DNA of 20,686 bases from NCBI GenBank assembly GCA_903904615.1, contig CAIVDG010000014.1:1-20686 (forward strand), in the 5' to 3' direction. This stretch comes from an uncultured Acidimicrobiaceae bacterium (GTDB lineage: Bacteria > Actinomycetota > Acidimicrobiia > Acidimicrobiales > Ilumatobacteraceae). The notes beneath the pieces are model-generated. The model saw nothing but the letters and a program-made list of their open reading frames with translations. It did not search any database and was not told the DNA's origin. Made by a program: the position numbers and the translations under genes. Positions 6,690 through 14,354 of the stretch are shown one piece after another (the first letter of the stretch is position 1; each line of letters begins with the position of its first letter).

Positions 6690-7292
6690 CTACAGCAACA
6701 CTGTCCAGTAATCAGGCAGTACCGATACCTCAACATGTGACCAGTTGTCGACCGCGCGACCATCGAGAACGAGCCGCTCCCGCGCCGTCCGTTTGGTGTG
6801 TGTGAACTGGGTGCTTCTACGAAGAGAAATCATGGGGTGTGGCACATGGGTCCCAGTGCGTGCTTTTTGGCGGGCTAGGAATCGTTGGCGTAGTGGAAGT
6901 TTCGAGTCCACTGACATCACATCGAATTCTCCGTCGTTTGGGTGGGATCGTGGAGCGATGTTGAGTCCGTTGTAGAACCCACTGTTCGACAACACAATGA
7001 ATGGTCCCTTCCACCATGACCCAAGAGAAACGGACGAGATTGCCAGGACCTCTCGTTGATCTCCCGAGGGGGCTGTAACGGTGCATCTCAGGGCATCAAT
7101 GGGAACTGCTGTGCATTCGTGTCCTACGAGCGGAACAGATGGATGTCCGAGTGCTGTGTGAAGGTCTCCACGTATGACGGAGAAAACTGTTGCTGCATCG
7201 TGACGCGCTGCGTCGTAATCGTCTTCGGCTACTTCCCGATGATCGGGGCACAGAACGCGCACACCCCACTCTTCTCCCTTGCGGATGGTCAT
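6690..7292 (-). CDS. YegS/diacylglycerol-kinase-type C-terminal domain protein lacking the catalytic domain
   Basis: The 200-residue protein resembles the second, beta-rich domain of the DAGK/YegS lipid kinase family. The segment IVLSNSGFYNGLNIAPRSHPNDGEFDV (about 98-124) corresponds to the family's asparagine-containing, GxxIAPxAxxxDGxxDV region, and the end VLDGRAVDNWSHVEVSVLPDYW corresponds to the usual DGE...-type close. The N-terminal nucleotide-binding domain with its GGDG motif is absent and no partner is encoded in the window, so kinase activity is unlikely by itself. It could bind a phospholipid head group or work with a separate subunit. Its ATG overlaps the helicase stop by four bases (ATGA), so it is co-translated with HelY as the last gene of the tatB-tatC-helY operon. 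Confidence 0.75.
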   Translation of the reverse strand: MTIRKGEEWGVRVLCPDHREVAEDDYDAARHDAATVFSVIRGDLHTALGHPSVPLVGHECTAVPIDALRCTVTAPSGDQREVLAISSVSLGSWWKGPFIVLSNSGFYNGLNIAPRSHPNDGEFDVMSVDSKLPLRQRFLARQKARTGTHVPHPMISLRRSTQFTHTKRTARERLVLDGRAVDNWSHVEVSVLPDYWTVLL

Positions 7293-9826
7293 GATGCGTT
7301 AGCCCCTTGTGCGGCGGCGACAACTCCTCTATCGATGGAAGCAATCGCTAGTTCTGCGGTGGCACGAAGTTCTTCGTTGTTCGATGTAGTCACTATCTGT
7401 CGAAGCAAATCAATGAGTTGTCGTATTGAACGGACAAAGTCCCCTGGGGTGAGATCTGGATCAAGAATTTTTGACAAAGGTTTTCCCGATGCCCACCCTG
7501 CAGTTTCGAATGCGAGGCCCCCATGGGGAGAACGATGCACATGAAGCCCGCGTTCCCGTTGGGCATCTTGTAGTCGTTGACTAAGTTTTTCAATTCTCTT
7601 GAATCGCTGTCGAATGATGTCTGACGGCCAACGTGTTGGTCCGCCTGAATCGCCTCCGCGGGGTTCGTAAATGAGAGTGGAAAGGACAGCGACTAGGTCG
7701 TTGACGGACAAACCATTGAGAATTCCGCGGTCCATCACTTCCACCACTAGCAGGTCGCTTTCGTGGAAGATGCCCGACAACGTTTCTCCCTTAGGGGTGA
7801 GACTCCAGTCATCGATGTACCCAAGGTCTTCGAGTAGTTCCACAACATCCATGAAACGAGCACTGACAGAACCTGCTCTGTTACGAGAACGATCTTCCAT
7901 TTGCTCTATCTCGCGACGAAGCCGTTTGATGTTCTTTCCACTGACGGGTGAATCTGCAATTCTTCCCTCAGTGGAGTAATCGACCAGACGTGTAGCGGTG
8001 TCGTCAACCTTTGCTTTCACCATTCGAGCCACGGCTTCCTTAATGAAGTCCGCGCGCGTTGGTTCAAAAGGAACAGGAAGATCGATGTGTGCACCTTTCA
8101 TGGGGAGTGACCGCAGGTCTTTTGCCATGACCTCGAGAGTCTTCTTTGACGGCGTGAGAACTGTGAGGCGAATCCCGGCACGACGAGCAGCAGTAGACAA
8201 TACGAGTCCCCTGCCCCGAATGTTGGATGCGTCAAACATGACAACATCTCCGGGTCGAAGTGCACGCAACGCAATCTCCGCTTCAACGGAGGATGCTCCA
8301 GGCGAAGTGCTCTCAGCTTCGTACTCGAGTGGAGCACTACGTTCCAGTAACGCCAATTCTCGGCGTTTCTTTTCAAGCAACGCTTCGGATGTCACGACGT
8401 CTCTGTCCGCCTGGAACTGCGCAAACGACAAATTCAAGATGTGGTGTGCCCCGTCCTCGGAGTGATTACGCACCATGTTGACGGCCATGTTGAATGTGGG
8501 GCGGAACGCAGATGTCAAACGGAAACTTTTGCTGAGCGCCAATCCAGCCACTTGTTCAAAGGTGACAAATGGATTCCACATGGAGATTGCGTGTCCGATG
8601 TCGTCTAGTCCACGACGTCCGGCGCGACCAGTGAGCTGAGTGAACTCTGATGCGCGCAAGAGCTGATGATGATCGCCTGTGTACTTGGTGAGTTTTTCAA
8701 TGACAACAGCACGCGCCGGCATGTTGATGCCCACTGCCAGGGTTTCTGTAGCAAAGACTACTTTTACTAGGCCTTTAACAAAGCACTCTTCAACGGCCTC
8801 TTTGAACATGGGAATCATGCCTGCGTGGTGACACGAAACACCAGTACCAATGTCTTCAAGGAAGTGTGAATACTCAAGAGCAACTCGATCGTCATCACTA
8901 AGAGACCCACAATGCCGCTCCACAATCTCAATAATCTGTGATTCCTCATCGGCGCTCGTCAGAATGATGCCTGCTCGCATGCACGATGCAACCGCATCTT
9001 CGCATTGCGCTCTACTGAAAATGAACACAATGGCTGGCAACATCGCATTGTCTTCAAGAAGTTCAACTGTCTCGGGACGAGTGGGTGGTGAGAATCGTCG
9101 AACTTTCTTTGATTGACCTTGACGCCCACCGTTTGGTCGTCCACCAGACAGCAGTCGTTGAACATGTCGGTTCGGTTCACCGCCCACAATGGTGTTGAAC
9201 ATTTCGGTTTTGTCAGATGCTTTGTCGTGCACTGCGAAGTGGTTCACCAGCTCAATGGGGCGAGTTGTTTCCACCACCACATCGGTGCGTCCCCGAACTG
9301 TAGAAAGCCACTCTCCCACTTCGTCTGCGTTGGACACAGTGGCAGACAAGCACACAAGTTGAACTTCAGGATCAAGTTGAATGATCACTTCTTCCCAGAC
9401 AGGGCCGCGATACGCATCTTGTAGGTAGTGAACTTCGTCAAGAATCACCACTCCGAGGTCGTTCAGGCGGTGAGATGATGCGTAAATCATGTTGCGCAAC
9501 ACTTCGGTGGTCATTACAACCACGGGTGCATCGGCATTGATTGCGTTGTCGCCCGTGACAAGACCAACGTTATGTGCGCCATACAGTTCGCCGAGGTCCC
9601 GGTACTTCTGGTTGGAGAGAGCCTTGATGGGGGTCGTATAGAAGGCGCGACGCTTCAACGATCGTGCCCGTGCGATTCCATACTCTGCAATCAGTGTCTT
9701 TCCTGATCCCGTGGGGGCGGCAACAAGAACCGATGCATCTGCGTCGATGGAATCCATCGCCTTCACCTGAAAGCCGTCGGGCTGATAAGAGAGTTGAGAG
9801 AGGAATTGTTCTCTCAGTGTGCTCAT
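7289..9826 (-). CDS. helY: HelY-like superfamily 2 DEAD/DEAH-box helicase (Ski2/Mtr4 type)
   Basis: The 845-residue protein has all core SF2 helicase motifs in order: YQPDGFQ at 14-20, Walker A APTGSGKT at 37-44, TTPIKALSNQK at 64-74, DEVH box at 130-133, SAT at 161-163, and motif VI QLTGRAGRRGLD at 397-408. DEVH and the RecA-like core followed by a long C-terminal region match Ski2/Mtr4-type RNA helicases. Actinobacterial HelY is of this type, and in mycobacteria helY also follows tatC. ATP-driven unwinding or remodelling of RNA is the expected activity; the substrate is not established from sequence. It overlaps tatC upstream and the YegS-like gene downstream by four bases each. The length is close to mycobacterial HelY. 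Confidence 0.93.
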   Translation of the reverse strand: MSTLREQFLSQLSYQPDGFQVKAMDSIDADASVLVAAPTGSGKTLIAEYGIARARSLKRRAFYTTPIKALSNQKYRDLGELYGAHNVGLVTGDNAINADAPVVVMTTEVLRNMIYASSHRLNDLGVVILDEVHYLQDAYRGPVWEEVIIQLDPEVQLVCLSATVSNADEVGEWLSTVRGRTDVVVETTRPIELVNHFAVHDKASDKTEMFNTIVGGEPNRHVQRLLSGGRPNGGRQGQSKKVRRFSPPTRPETVELLEDNAMLPAIVFIFSRAQCEDAVASCMRAGIILTSADEESQIIEIVERHCGSLSDDDRVALEYSHFLEDIGTGVSCHHAGMIPMFKEAVEECFVKGLVKVVFATETLAVGINMPARAVVIEKLTKYTGDHHQLLRASEFTQLTGRAGRRGLDDIGHAISMWNPFVTFEQVAGLALSKSFRLTSAFRPTFNMAVNMVRNHSEDGAHHILNLSFAQFQADRDVVTSEALLEKKRRELALLERSAPLEYEAESTSPGASSVEAEIALRALRPGDVVMFDASNIRGRGLVLSTAARRAGIRLTVLTPSKKTLEVMAKDLRSLPMKGAHIDLPVPFEPTRADFIKEAVARMVKAKVDDTATRLVDYSTEGRIADSPVSGKNIKRLRREIEQMEDRSRNRAGSVSARFMDVVELLEDLGYIDDWSLTPKGETLSGIFHESDLLVVEVMDRGILNGLSVNDLVAVLSTLIYEPRGGDSGGPTRWPSDIIRQRFKRIEKLSQRLQDAQRERGLHVHRSPHGGLAFETAGWASGKPLSKILDPDLTPGDFVRSIRQLIDLLRQIVTTSNNEELRATAELAIASIDRGVVAAAQGANAS

Positions 9827-10587
9827 ATCGCGGTGGCCGGACGTTTACGCGTTAGCAACCAACCAACGAGAATCGAGATTAAGAACAAGACGGAGAGAGG
9901 CACTGCCAGGGCAAGAAGGCTGACAGGGTCTCCTGACGGAGTGATGACTGCTGCGACAACAAAGATGCTGACCAATGCGTAGCGCCATTGTTTAATGAGG
10001 GTCTGTGGGCGCACGGCATTGACCAGTTGTAGAAACACCAACAGCACAGGGCTGAGAAAGCCAACACCAAATGCAAGCATCATCATGACGACAAGCATGA
10101 TGTAGTCGGTAATTCTGTACGCCTCGGTGATGTCTGAGCCCGACCAATTGATGAGAAATTCGAGTGCCTTATCCAGTGTCCAATAAGCGATTGAACACCC
10201 GGCCGCGAAGAGAATGACCGATGAAAGAATAAAGGGCACCGCGTAGCGCTTTTCTTGTTTATTCAGGGCCGGAACAACGAAACGCCAAATTTGCCAGAGA
10301 ACTACGGGGAGAGCCAGAACAAGGCCTCCGTATGCACACACACGCAGGCGTGCACTAAACCCGTCTAGGGGTCCTAAAGCAAAGAGTGATCCGTCGCACT
10401 GAAACTCTGGCCGAGAAGAGCACAGGTTGCGGTATGGCCGTGTGAGCCAGTTCTTCACTGGGTCGTATGCAGCCAGCATGACAATGGTTCCAATAGCAAC
10501 TGCCAACAAAGCTCGAATGACGCGCTGACGTAGTTCTCGCAGGTGGTCCATGATGCTCATTGAGCCGTCGGGCACTACGGCATTCAT
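9823..10587 (-). CDS. tatC: Sec-independent protein translocase TatC
   Basis: The 254-residue polytopic membrane protein is of standard TatC length. It starts with the cytoplasmic signal-peptide-binding segment MDHLRELRQRVIRALLAV, in which the LxELRxR sequence recognises twin-arginine signals. Hydrophobic segments lie at about residues 23-40, 83-103, 116-137, 166-189, 203-218 and 221-240, and the family's FVVPAL and LKQE-like region (ALNKQEKRYA) is present. TatC with TatB forms the receptor that passes folded proteins to TatA. Its ATG overlaps the tatB stop and its stop overlaps the helY start, each by four bases. The C-terminus is short and basic. Confidence 0.95.
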   Translation of the reverse strand: MNAVVPDGSMSIMDHLRELRQRVIRALLAVAIGTIVMLAAYDPVKNWLTRPYRNLCSSRPEFQCDGSLFALGPLDGFSARLRVCAYGGLVLALPVVLWQIWRFVVPALNKQEKRYAVPFILSSVILFAAGCSIAYWTLDKALEFLINWSGSDITEAYRITDYIMLVVMMMLAFGVGFLSPVLLVFLQLVNAVRPQTLIKQWRYALVSIFVVAAVITPSGDPVSLLALAVPLSVLFLISILVGWLLTRKRPATAI

Positions 10588-10907
10588 TGTTCGTTACCTG
10601 ACGGTTGGTCTTGTTCCCGTGCTTCCAACTCTTCTGGTGTCGCTGATCTTTCGGGACGCATGGGAGGAGAAGGCTCAGTGTCAACCTCTCCAAATCCATC
10701 GCGAATCTCGTTCGCTGTCTTCCGCAGGTCAGACACAGGCTCAGCGAACGTGTCTTTAATCTCTCGCTCGAGACCTTGCGCCATCTTGCGCACTTCTCCG
10801 TACACGCGCCCGACCGAACGGAGGACGCCAGGTAGTCGCTCGGGGCCAAGGACCACAAGGCCGGCAAGGAGAAGAAAGACTACTTCGCTCCCAGACAGAT
10901 TGAACAC
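10584..10907 (-). CDS. tatB: TatA/B-family twin-arginine translocase subunit, TatB-type
   Basis: The protein has 107 residues from the GTG at 10907. A single N-terminal transmembrane helix (FNLSGSEVVFLLLAGLVVL) leads into GPERLP and then a long amphipathic helix (VLRSVGRVYGEVRKMAQGLEREIKD) and an acidic, disordered tail. The Glu in GPERLP favours TatB over TatA. TatB is the TatC partner in the Tat signal-peptide receptor. I chose the GTG because the transmembrane helix begins there and TATGCT sits six bases upstream; the ATG at 10952 would place extra charged residues before the helix and overlap the divergent gene. It heads the tatB-tatC-helY-YegS-like operon. A separate TatA is not in the window. 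Confidence 0.88.
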   Translation of the reverse strand: MFNLSGSEVVFLLLAGLVVLGPERLPGVLRSVGRVYGEVRKMAQGLEREIKDTFAEPVSDLRKTANEIRDGFGEVDTEPSPPMRPERSATPEELEAREQDQPSGNEQ

Positions 10908-10913
10908 TCTTCC

Positions 10914-10919
10914 AGCATA
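10914..10919 (-). promoter_or_regulatory. -10 element TATGCT for the tatB operon, leaderless type
   Basis: On the reverse strand TATGCT is followed by six bases (ggaaga) and the GTG at 10907. It is only 12 bp from the opposing -10 element of the phosphodiesterase gene, so the two promoters share their upstream DNA. The GGAAGA is too close to the GTG to be a standard ribosome site. Confidence 0.5.
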
Positions 10920-10931
10920 GAACTGTCCACC

Positions 10932-10937
10932 TAATCT
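10932..10937 (+). promoter_or_regulatory. -10 element TAATCT for the glycerophosphodiesterase gene, leaderless type
   Basis: TAATCT is followed by six bases (gcgagg) and the GTG at 10944, matching the spacing of the tatB element opposite. It is the best support for this GTG, since no other start codon lies in frame before the catalytic HRG motif. Confidence 0.5.
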
Positions 10938-10943
10938 GCGAGG

Positions 10944-11675
10944 GTGCAACAACGACTCCCGTCACTTCGAGACGTACCCATTGCGTTCGCTCATCGTGGG
11001 GCCAAAGCGCATGCGCCCGAGAACACCTTGGAGGCATTTCAGTTGGCTCTGAAGCTGGGAGCCAATGGTGTGGAGACTGACGCCTGGCTCACATCCGATG
11101 GTGTAGCGGTTCTGGACCACGATGGAGTTCATCGGTCAGGACTTCGCAAGAAGAACTTCTCACAAGTAAAGCGAATCGACTTGGAACCTCATATTCCGGA
11201 CTTCGTTCAGTGTTTGGCTTTGTGCTCAGAAGGTGTTCATGTAAGCGTCGATGTGAAAGACGTTTCTGCCGCAGAAACTCTTGTGGAAGATGCCGTCTCT
11301 GTAGGTTTTCCGCTTCAGAATCTGTGGTTGTGTCACTTTGATCTTTCACAGGTTCTCGCAATGAGGAAAATACATTCCGACGTTCGAATTGTTGATTCAA
11401 CGCGATTGAACAAGATGAAGGACGGACCAGAGATGAGATCCGCGTTGTTGGCTGAGAACGGAATCGATGCCCTGAACATGCACATCAGCGATTGGAGTGG
11501 CGGATTAGTGACTCTGGTTCATCGATTCAATGTTTTTGCATTTGGCTGGGACGCTCAGTTTGCTCCGGTATTGACATCGGCACTTCGCATGGGCCTCGAT
11601 GGCGTTTATAGCGACTATGTGGATCGAATGGTCGATGTGTACACATCCGAAATTGGATGCGTGCCGCCTACCTAG
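10944..11675 (+). CDS. glycerophosphodiester phosphodiesterase (GDPD family)
   Basis: The 243-residue TIM-barrel protein has the GDPD active-site residues: His17-Arg18 in AHRGAKAHAPENT, Glu44 and Asp46 in GVETDAWLTSDG, and His59 in VLDHDG. The C-terminus has the typical GLDGVYSDYVDRM. These enzymes hydrolyse glycerophosphodiesters from phospholipid breakdown to glycerol-3-phosphate and an alcohol, using a divalent metal. There is no signal peptide, so it should be cytoplasmic. The start is a GTG placed directly after a TAATCT element. It is divergent from tatB (36 bases between start codons) and its end overlaps the convergent signal peptidase gene by four bases. It is the only plus-strand gene between 3.0 and 18.7 kb. 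Confidence 0.9.
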   Translation: MQQRLPSLRDVPIAFAHRGAKAHAPENTLEAFQLALKLGANGVETDAWLTSDGVAVLDHDGVHRSGLRKKNFSQVKRIDLEPHIPDFVQCLALCSEGVHVSVDVKDVSAAETLVEDAVSVGFPLQNLWLCHFDLSQVLAMRKIHSDVRIVDSTRLNKMKDGPEMRSALLAENGIDALNMHISDWSGGLVTLVHRFNVFAFGWDAQFAPVLTSALRMGLDGVYSDYVDRMVDVYTSEIGCVPPT

Positions 11676-12274
11676 AGACCACGAATACTTCCGAAAGGCC
11701 AGACAACCGCAAACGCTCGGCCAATGACAAGTTTCTCTGGAATCGTTCCGAAGCTTCGACTATCAAACGATTGTCCCCTGTTGTCTCCCATGACAAACAC
11801 CTGATCCTTCGGAACTGTGGTTTTCTTCATGTCGACAACGCGACAAATGTCTTCCGGGGTGGGTAGCGCCAACACATCCTTATCGAGATACGGCTCATCG
11901 ATGACAGTGCCGTTCACAAGCACTTTGCATTTCTGAATCTCGACAGTGTCGTTCTCTATGCCGATAACGCGCTTGATGAGGTCATCGTGCGCCACTACCC
12001 CACCGTTTGTAGTGACACGATCGAAGACCACTACGTCTCCGCGACGAATATCGTGCAAGAGGTAGCTGAGTTTGGTCACCAGAACACGGTCGTTTTCGAG
12101 GAGTGTCATCTCCATGGATGGACCACTGATGTAGAACTGTTGAAGCACGTAGACGCGAACCAACATCGCAGCACCTAGGGCCAAAAGAACAACCAAGATC
12201 CAGTCACGCAGCATGCGGGACGCCGAATGTGGTTCCGGTCCTTCGCTTTCGTGCTCTATCTCGATATCAACCAT
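11672..12274 (-). CDS. lepB: signal peptidase I
   Basis: The 200-residue membrane protease removes signal peptides from exported proteins. It has a short cytoplasmic N-terminus, one transmembrane helix (about 24-45), the catalytic serine box SGPSMEMTL with Ser53, the catalytic lysine in LIKRVIG (Lys101), and the conserved GDNRGQSFDSR at 163-173. All catalytic elements are intact. It follows pafA by 37 bases on the same strand and could be read with the proteasome operon, but TAAGTT nine bases before its ATG suggests its own promoter. Its role with the nearby tat genes is in protein export; a functional tie to the proteasome is not shown. It overlaps the convergent GDPD gene by four bases. Confidence 0.93.
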   Translation of the reverse strand: MVDIEIEHESEGPEPHSASRMLRDWILVVLLALGAAMLVRVYVLQQFYISGPSMEMTLLENDRVLVTKLSYLLHDIRRGDVVVFDRVTTNGGVVAHDDLIKRVIGIENDTVEIQKCKVLVNGTVIDEPYLDKDVLALPTPEDICRVVDMKKTTVPKDQVFVMGDNRGQSFDSRSFGTIPEKLVIGRAFAVVWPFGSIRGL

Positions 12275-12283
12275 GGGTTACAC

Positions 12284-12289
12284 AACTTA
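12284..12289 (-). promoter_or_regulatory. -10 element TAAGTT before lepB
   Basis: TAAGTT on the reverse strand lies nine bases before the ATG at 12274, inside the pafA-lepB gap. There is no Shine-Dalgarno sequence before the ATG. Confidence 0.35.
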
Positions 12290-12311
12290 GTGCGTGCGGA
12301 GTGAGAAATGC

Positions 12312-13670
12312 TTACAGCCCAGCAATGAGGCGGTCAACTCGCTCATCGGTATTTGCAAATGGGTCCTTGCACACAACGGTTCGCTGTATCTGTTCATTGA
12401 GTTTGAGGTGTACCCAATCCACAGTGAAATCACGATTCTTCGCTTTTGCCTGCCGAATGAATTCGCCACGTAAGTGCGCCCGCGTGGTGGTGGGTGCGAA
12501 ATTTTGGGCATGACGAATGTCATCTGGCTGCACCAGCGTCTGCACCATGTTTCGAGTCGCCATTTTATTGAACAGGCCTCGTTGCGGATCGATGTCGTGA
12601 TACTGCAAATCAATCGCTAATGATTCTGCGCTGTCGAGTGCCGCATTGTGGCGTTCGCAGTATTTGTCGAGGAGGCGTTTCTTGATGACCCAATCAATGC
12701 GATCATCAAGTTTCATTGGATCGGTCTCTAGTGCATGCATCACTATTTCCCATTCGCGCAGTGCCCGTGTCTCGTTCTCGTCAAATCCGTGGCTCTTCTC
12801 GAACAAGAGCGCCATTTCGAGGAAATAGGACTGCATGTCGAGTGCCGACATTTCTTTGCCGTTCTTCAAACGAACAGCCCGCCTGCATGAGATGTCGCTG
12901 GAGATCTCGCGAATAGCTCGAATGGGATTATCAAGAGTGAAATCTCGAAGAGCCATGGATGGTTCCTCCAGCATTCGCAACATGCACGCCGCTGTTCCCA
13001 CTTTGAGGAATGTTGAATACTCCGACATATTGGAGTCGCCGACGATGACGTGCAAGCGCTTGTATTCCTCGGCATCGGCATGGGGCTCATCGCGCGTATT
13101 GATAATTGGTCGCGAACGGGTGGTCGCAGACGACACGTCTTCCCAAATATGTTCGGCGCGTTGCGATAATGCGTAGATAGGACCTTTGGGTGTGGAGAGA
13201 ATCTTTCCGGCACCTGAATACACCTGACGTGAGACCAGAAAAGGAATGAAAGAGGTTTGGTAATCGTCGGGTTCACTAGACCGTCGAACCAAGTAGTTCT
13301 CGTGGCATCCGTAACTGTTACCAGCGGAGTCGGTGTTGTTCTTGAAGAGATAGATAGTGCCGCGAATTCCTTCATCACGAAGGCGTGCCTCGGCGTTGGC
13401 AACTAAGTCGTTCAAGATGTAGTCGCCCGCTCTGTCGAAAGTAACAACGTCGGAGATGGTGTCGCATTCAGGAGTAGCGAATTCGGGGTGCGAGCCGACG
13501 TCTAGATACAGGCGACCACCGTTCTCGAGAAAGACATTTGAACTTCTCCCCCAGGCCACAACACTGCGAAATAGATAGCGCGCAACTTCGTCAGGCGTGA
13601 GTCGTCGCTGTCCGCGCAACGTGCACGTGATGCCGTATTCGGTTTCTAATCCGAAGATACGGCGCAGCAT
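12312..13670 (-). CDS. pafA: Pup-protein ligase PafA
   Basis: The 452-residue enzyme, of standard PafA length, uses ATP to join the C-terminal glutamate of Pup to lysines of target proteins, marking them for the proteasome. Its glutamine-synthetase-like fold shows GLETEYG at 7-13 with metal-binding Glu9, LYLDVGSHPEFATPE at 54-68 with the putative catalytic base Asp57, NNTDSAGNSYGCHENYL, and RPIINTRDEPHAD. It lacks the extra N-terminal loop seen in the Dop paralogue upstream, which separates the two. The ATG follows the prcA stop after three bases (a second in-frame TAA), without a ribosome site, so translation probably follows from prcA. Mycobacterial pafA is instead followed by pafB and pafC, which are absent here. 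Confidence 0.96.
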   Translation of the reverse strand: MLRRIFGLETEYGITCTLRGQRRLTPDEVARYLFRSVVAWGRSSNVFLENGGRLYLDVGSHPEFATPECDTISDVVTFDRAGDYILNDLVANAEARLRDEGIRGTIYLFKNNTDSAGNSYGCHENYLVRRSSEPDDYQTSFIPFLVSRQVYSGAGKILSTPKGPIYALSQRAEHIWEDVSSATTRSRPIINTRDEPHADAEEYKRLHVIVGDSNMSEYSTFLKVGTAACMLRMLEEPSMALRDFTLDNPIRAIREISSDISCRRAVRLKNGKEMSALDMQSYFLEMALLFEKSHGFDENETRALREWEIVMHALETDPMKLDDRIDWVIKKRLLDKYCERHNAALDSAESLAIDLQYHDIDPQRGLFNKMATRNMVQTLVQPDDIRHAQNFAPTTTRAHLRGEFIRQAKAKNRDFTVDWVHLKLNEQIQRTVVCKDPFANTDERVDRLIAGL

Positions 13671-13673
13671 TTA

Positions 13674-14354
13674 TTACGCCTGCAGGAATGTTGCTACTTG
13701 TGTTTCATCCACGCGGACGAAACATCGCCTCTCGGTGCCGCGTGCAAGTGTTACAACTTCCAGATCTTCGGCGGTGAGCGTTCTGTCGGGCCCAGCCAAT
13801 GCGGCGGCTGCCTTCTGGACAGCTGCGGACAACTCTGTTGTTGGATCGAGAGTGGGGTTAAGGCGAGCACTGATGGACTCCGTGTCGCCACCCAGAATGC
13901 AGCTCTGCGATTCGTCTATCACTGTTCCGTCATACGTGACATGGAACAACCGGTCGGCGGAAGACGAATGCCCTACTTCGGCGATGAGAATCTCTACTTC
14001 AAGGGGCTTTGATTCGTGCGTAAATGCCTGTCCCATGATTTGGGCGTATTGATTGGCAAGGCCCCTACCTTCAACGTCTGCCCGTGAGAACTGGTAACCA
14101 GTGAGGTCGGCTGCACGAACACCCATCTGCCGAAGCTGGTCGAACTCGTTGTACTTGCCAACACCCGCAAATGCGATGCGATCGTAAATTTCAGAAATCT
14201 TGCGCAAATTATTGGAAGGGTTCTCGGCTACCAACACAATGCCGTTGTTGTACTGCAATGCGACTAGCGCGCGACCGCGGGCGATTCCTTTGCGCGCAAA
14301 GTCCGCCTTCTCCTTCATCATCTGTTCTGGTGGAACATAGAACGGCATGCTCAT
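13674..14354 (-). CDS. prcA: proteasome alpha subunit PrcA
   Basis: The 226-residue subunit forms the outer seven-membered rings of the 20S proteasome, gating entry and receiving the C-terminal tails of the ATPase. The N-terminus MSMPFYVPPEQMMKEKADFARKG is the typical bacterial gating segment with helix H0, followed by ALVALQYNNGIVLVAENP and RKISEIYDRIAFAGVGKYNEF of the alpha fold. There is no catalytic N-terminal threonine, as expected. It is shorter at the C-terminus than mycobacterial PrcA, which ends in a long variable tail. The ATG overlaps the prcB stop by four bases, which would keep alpha and beta synthesis in step. A second ATG two codons later is possible. Confidence 0.96.
   Translation of the reverse strand: MSMPFYVPPEQMMKEKADFARKGIARGRALVALQYNNGIVLVAENPSNNLRKISEIYDRIAFAGVGKYNEFDQLRQMGVRAADLTGYQFSRADVEGRGLANQYAQIMGQAFTHESKPLEVEILIAEVGHSSSADRLFHVTYDGTVIDESQSCILGGDTESISARLNPTLDPTTELSAAVQKAAAALAGPDRTLTAEDLEVVTLARGTERRCFVRVDETQVATFLQA

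Noticed and set aside
6644..6763. 40-residue N-terminal extension of the M20 hydrolase
   Set aside because: The extension is Cys/Arg-rich, overlaps the end of the YegS-like gene, and a CATAAT element sits six bases before the internal ATG.
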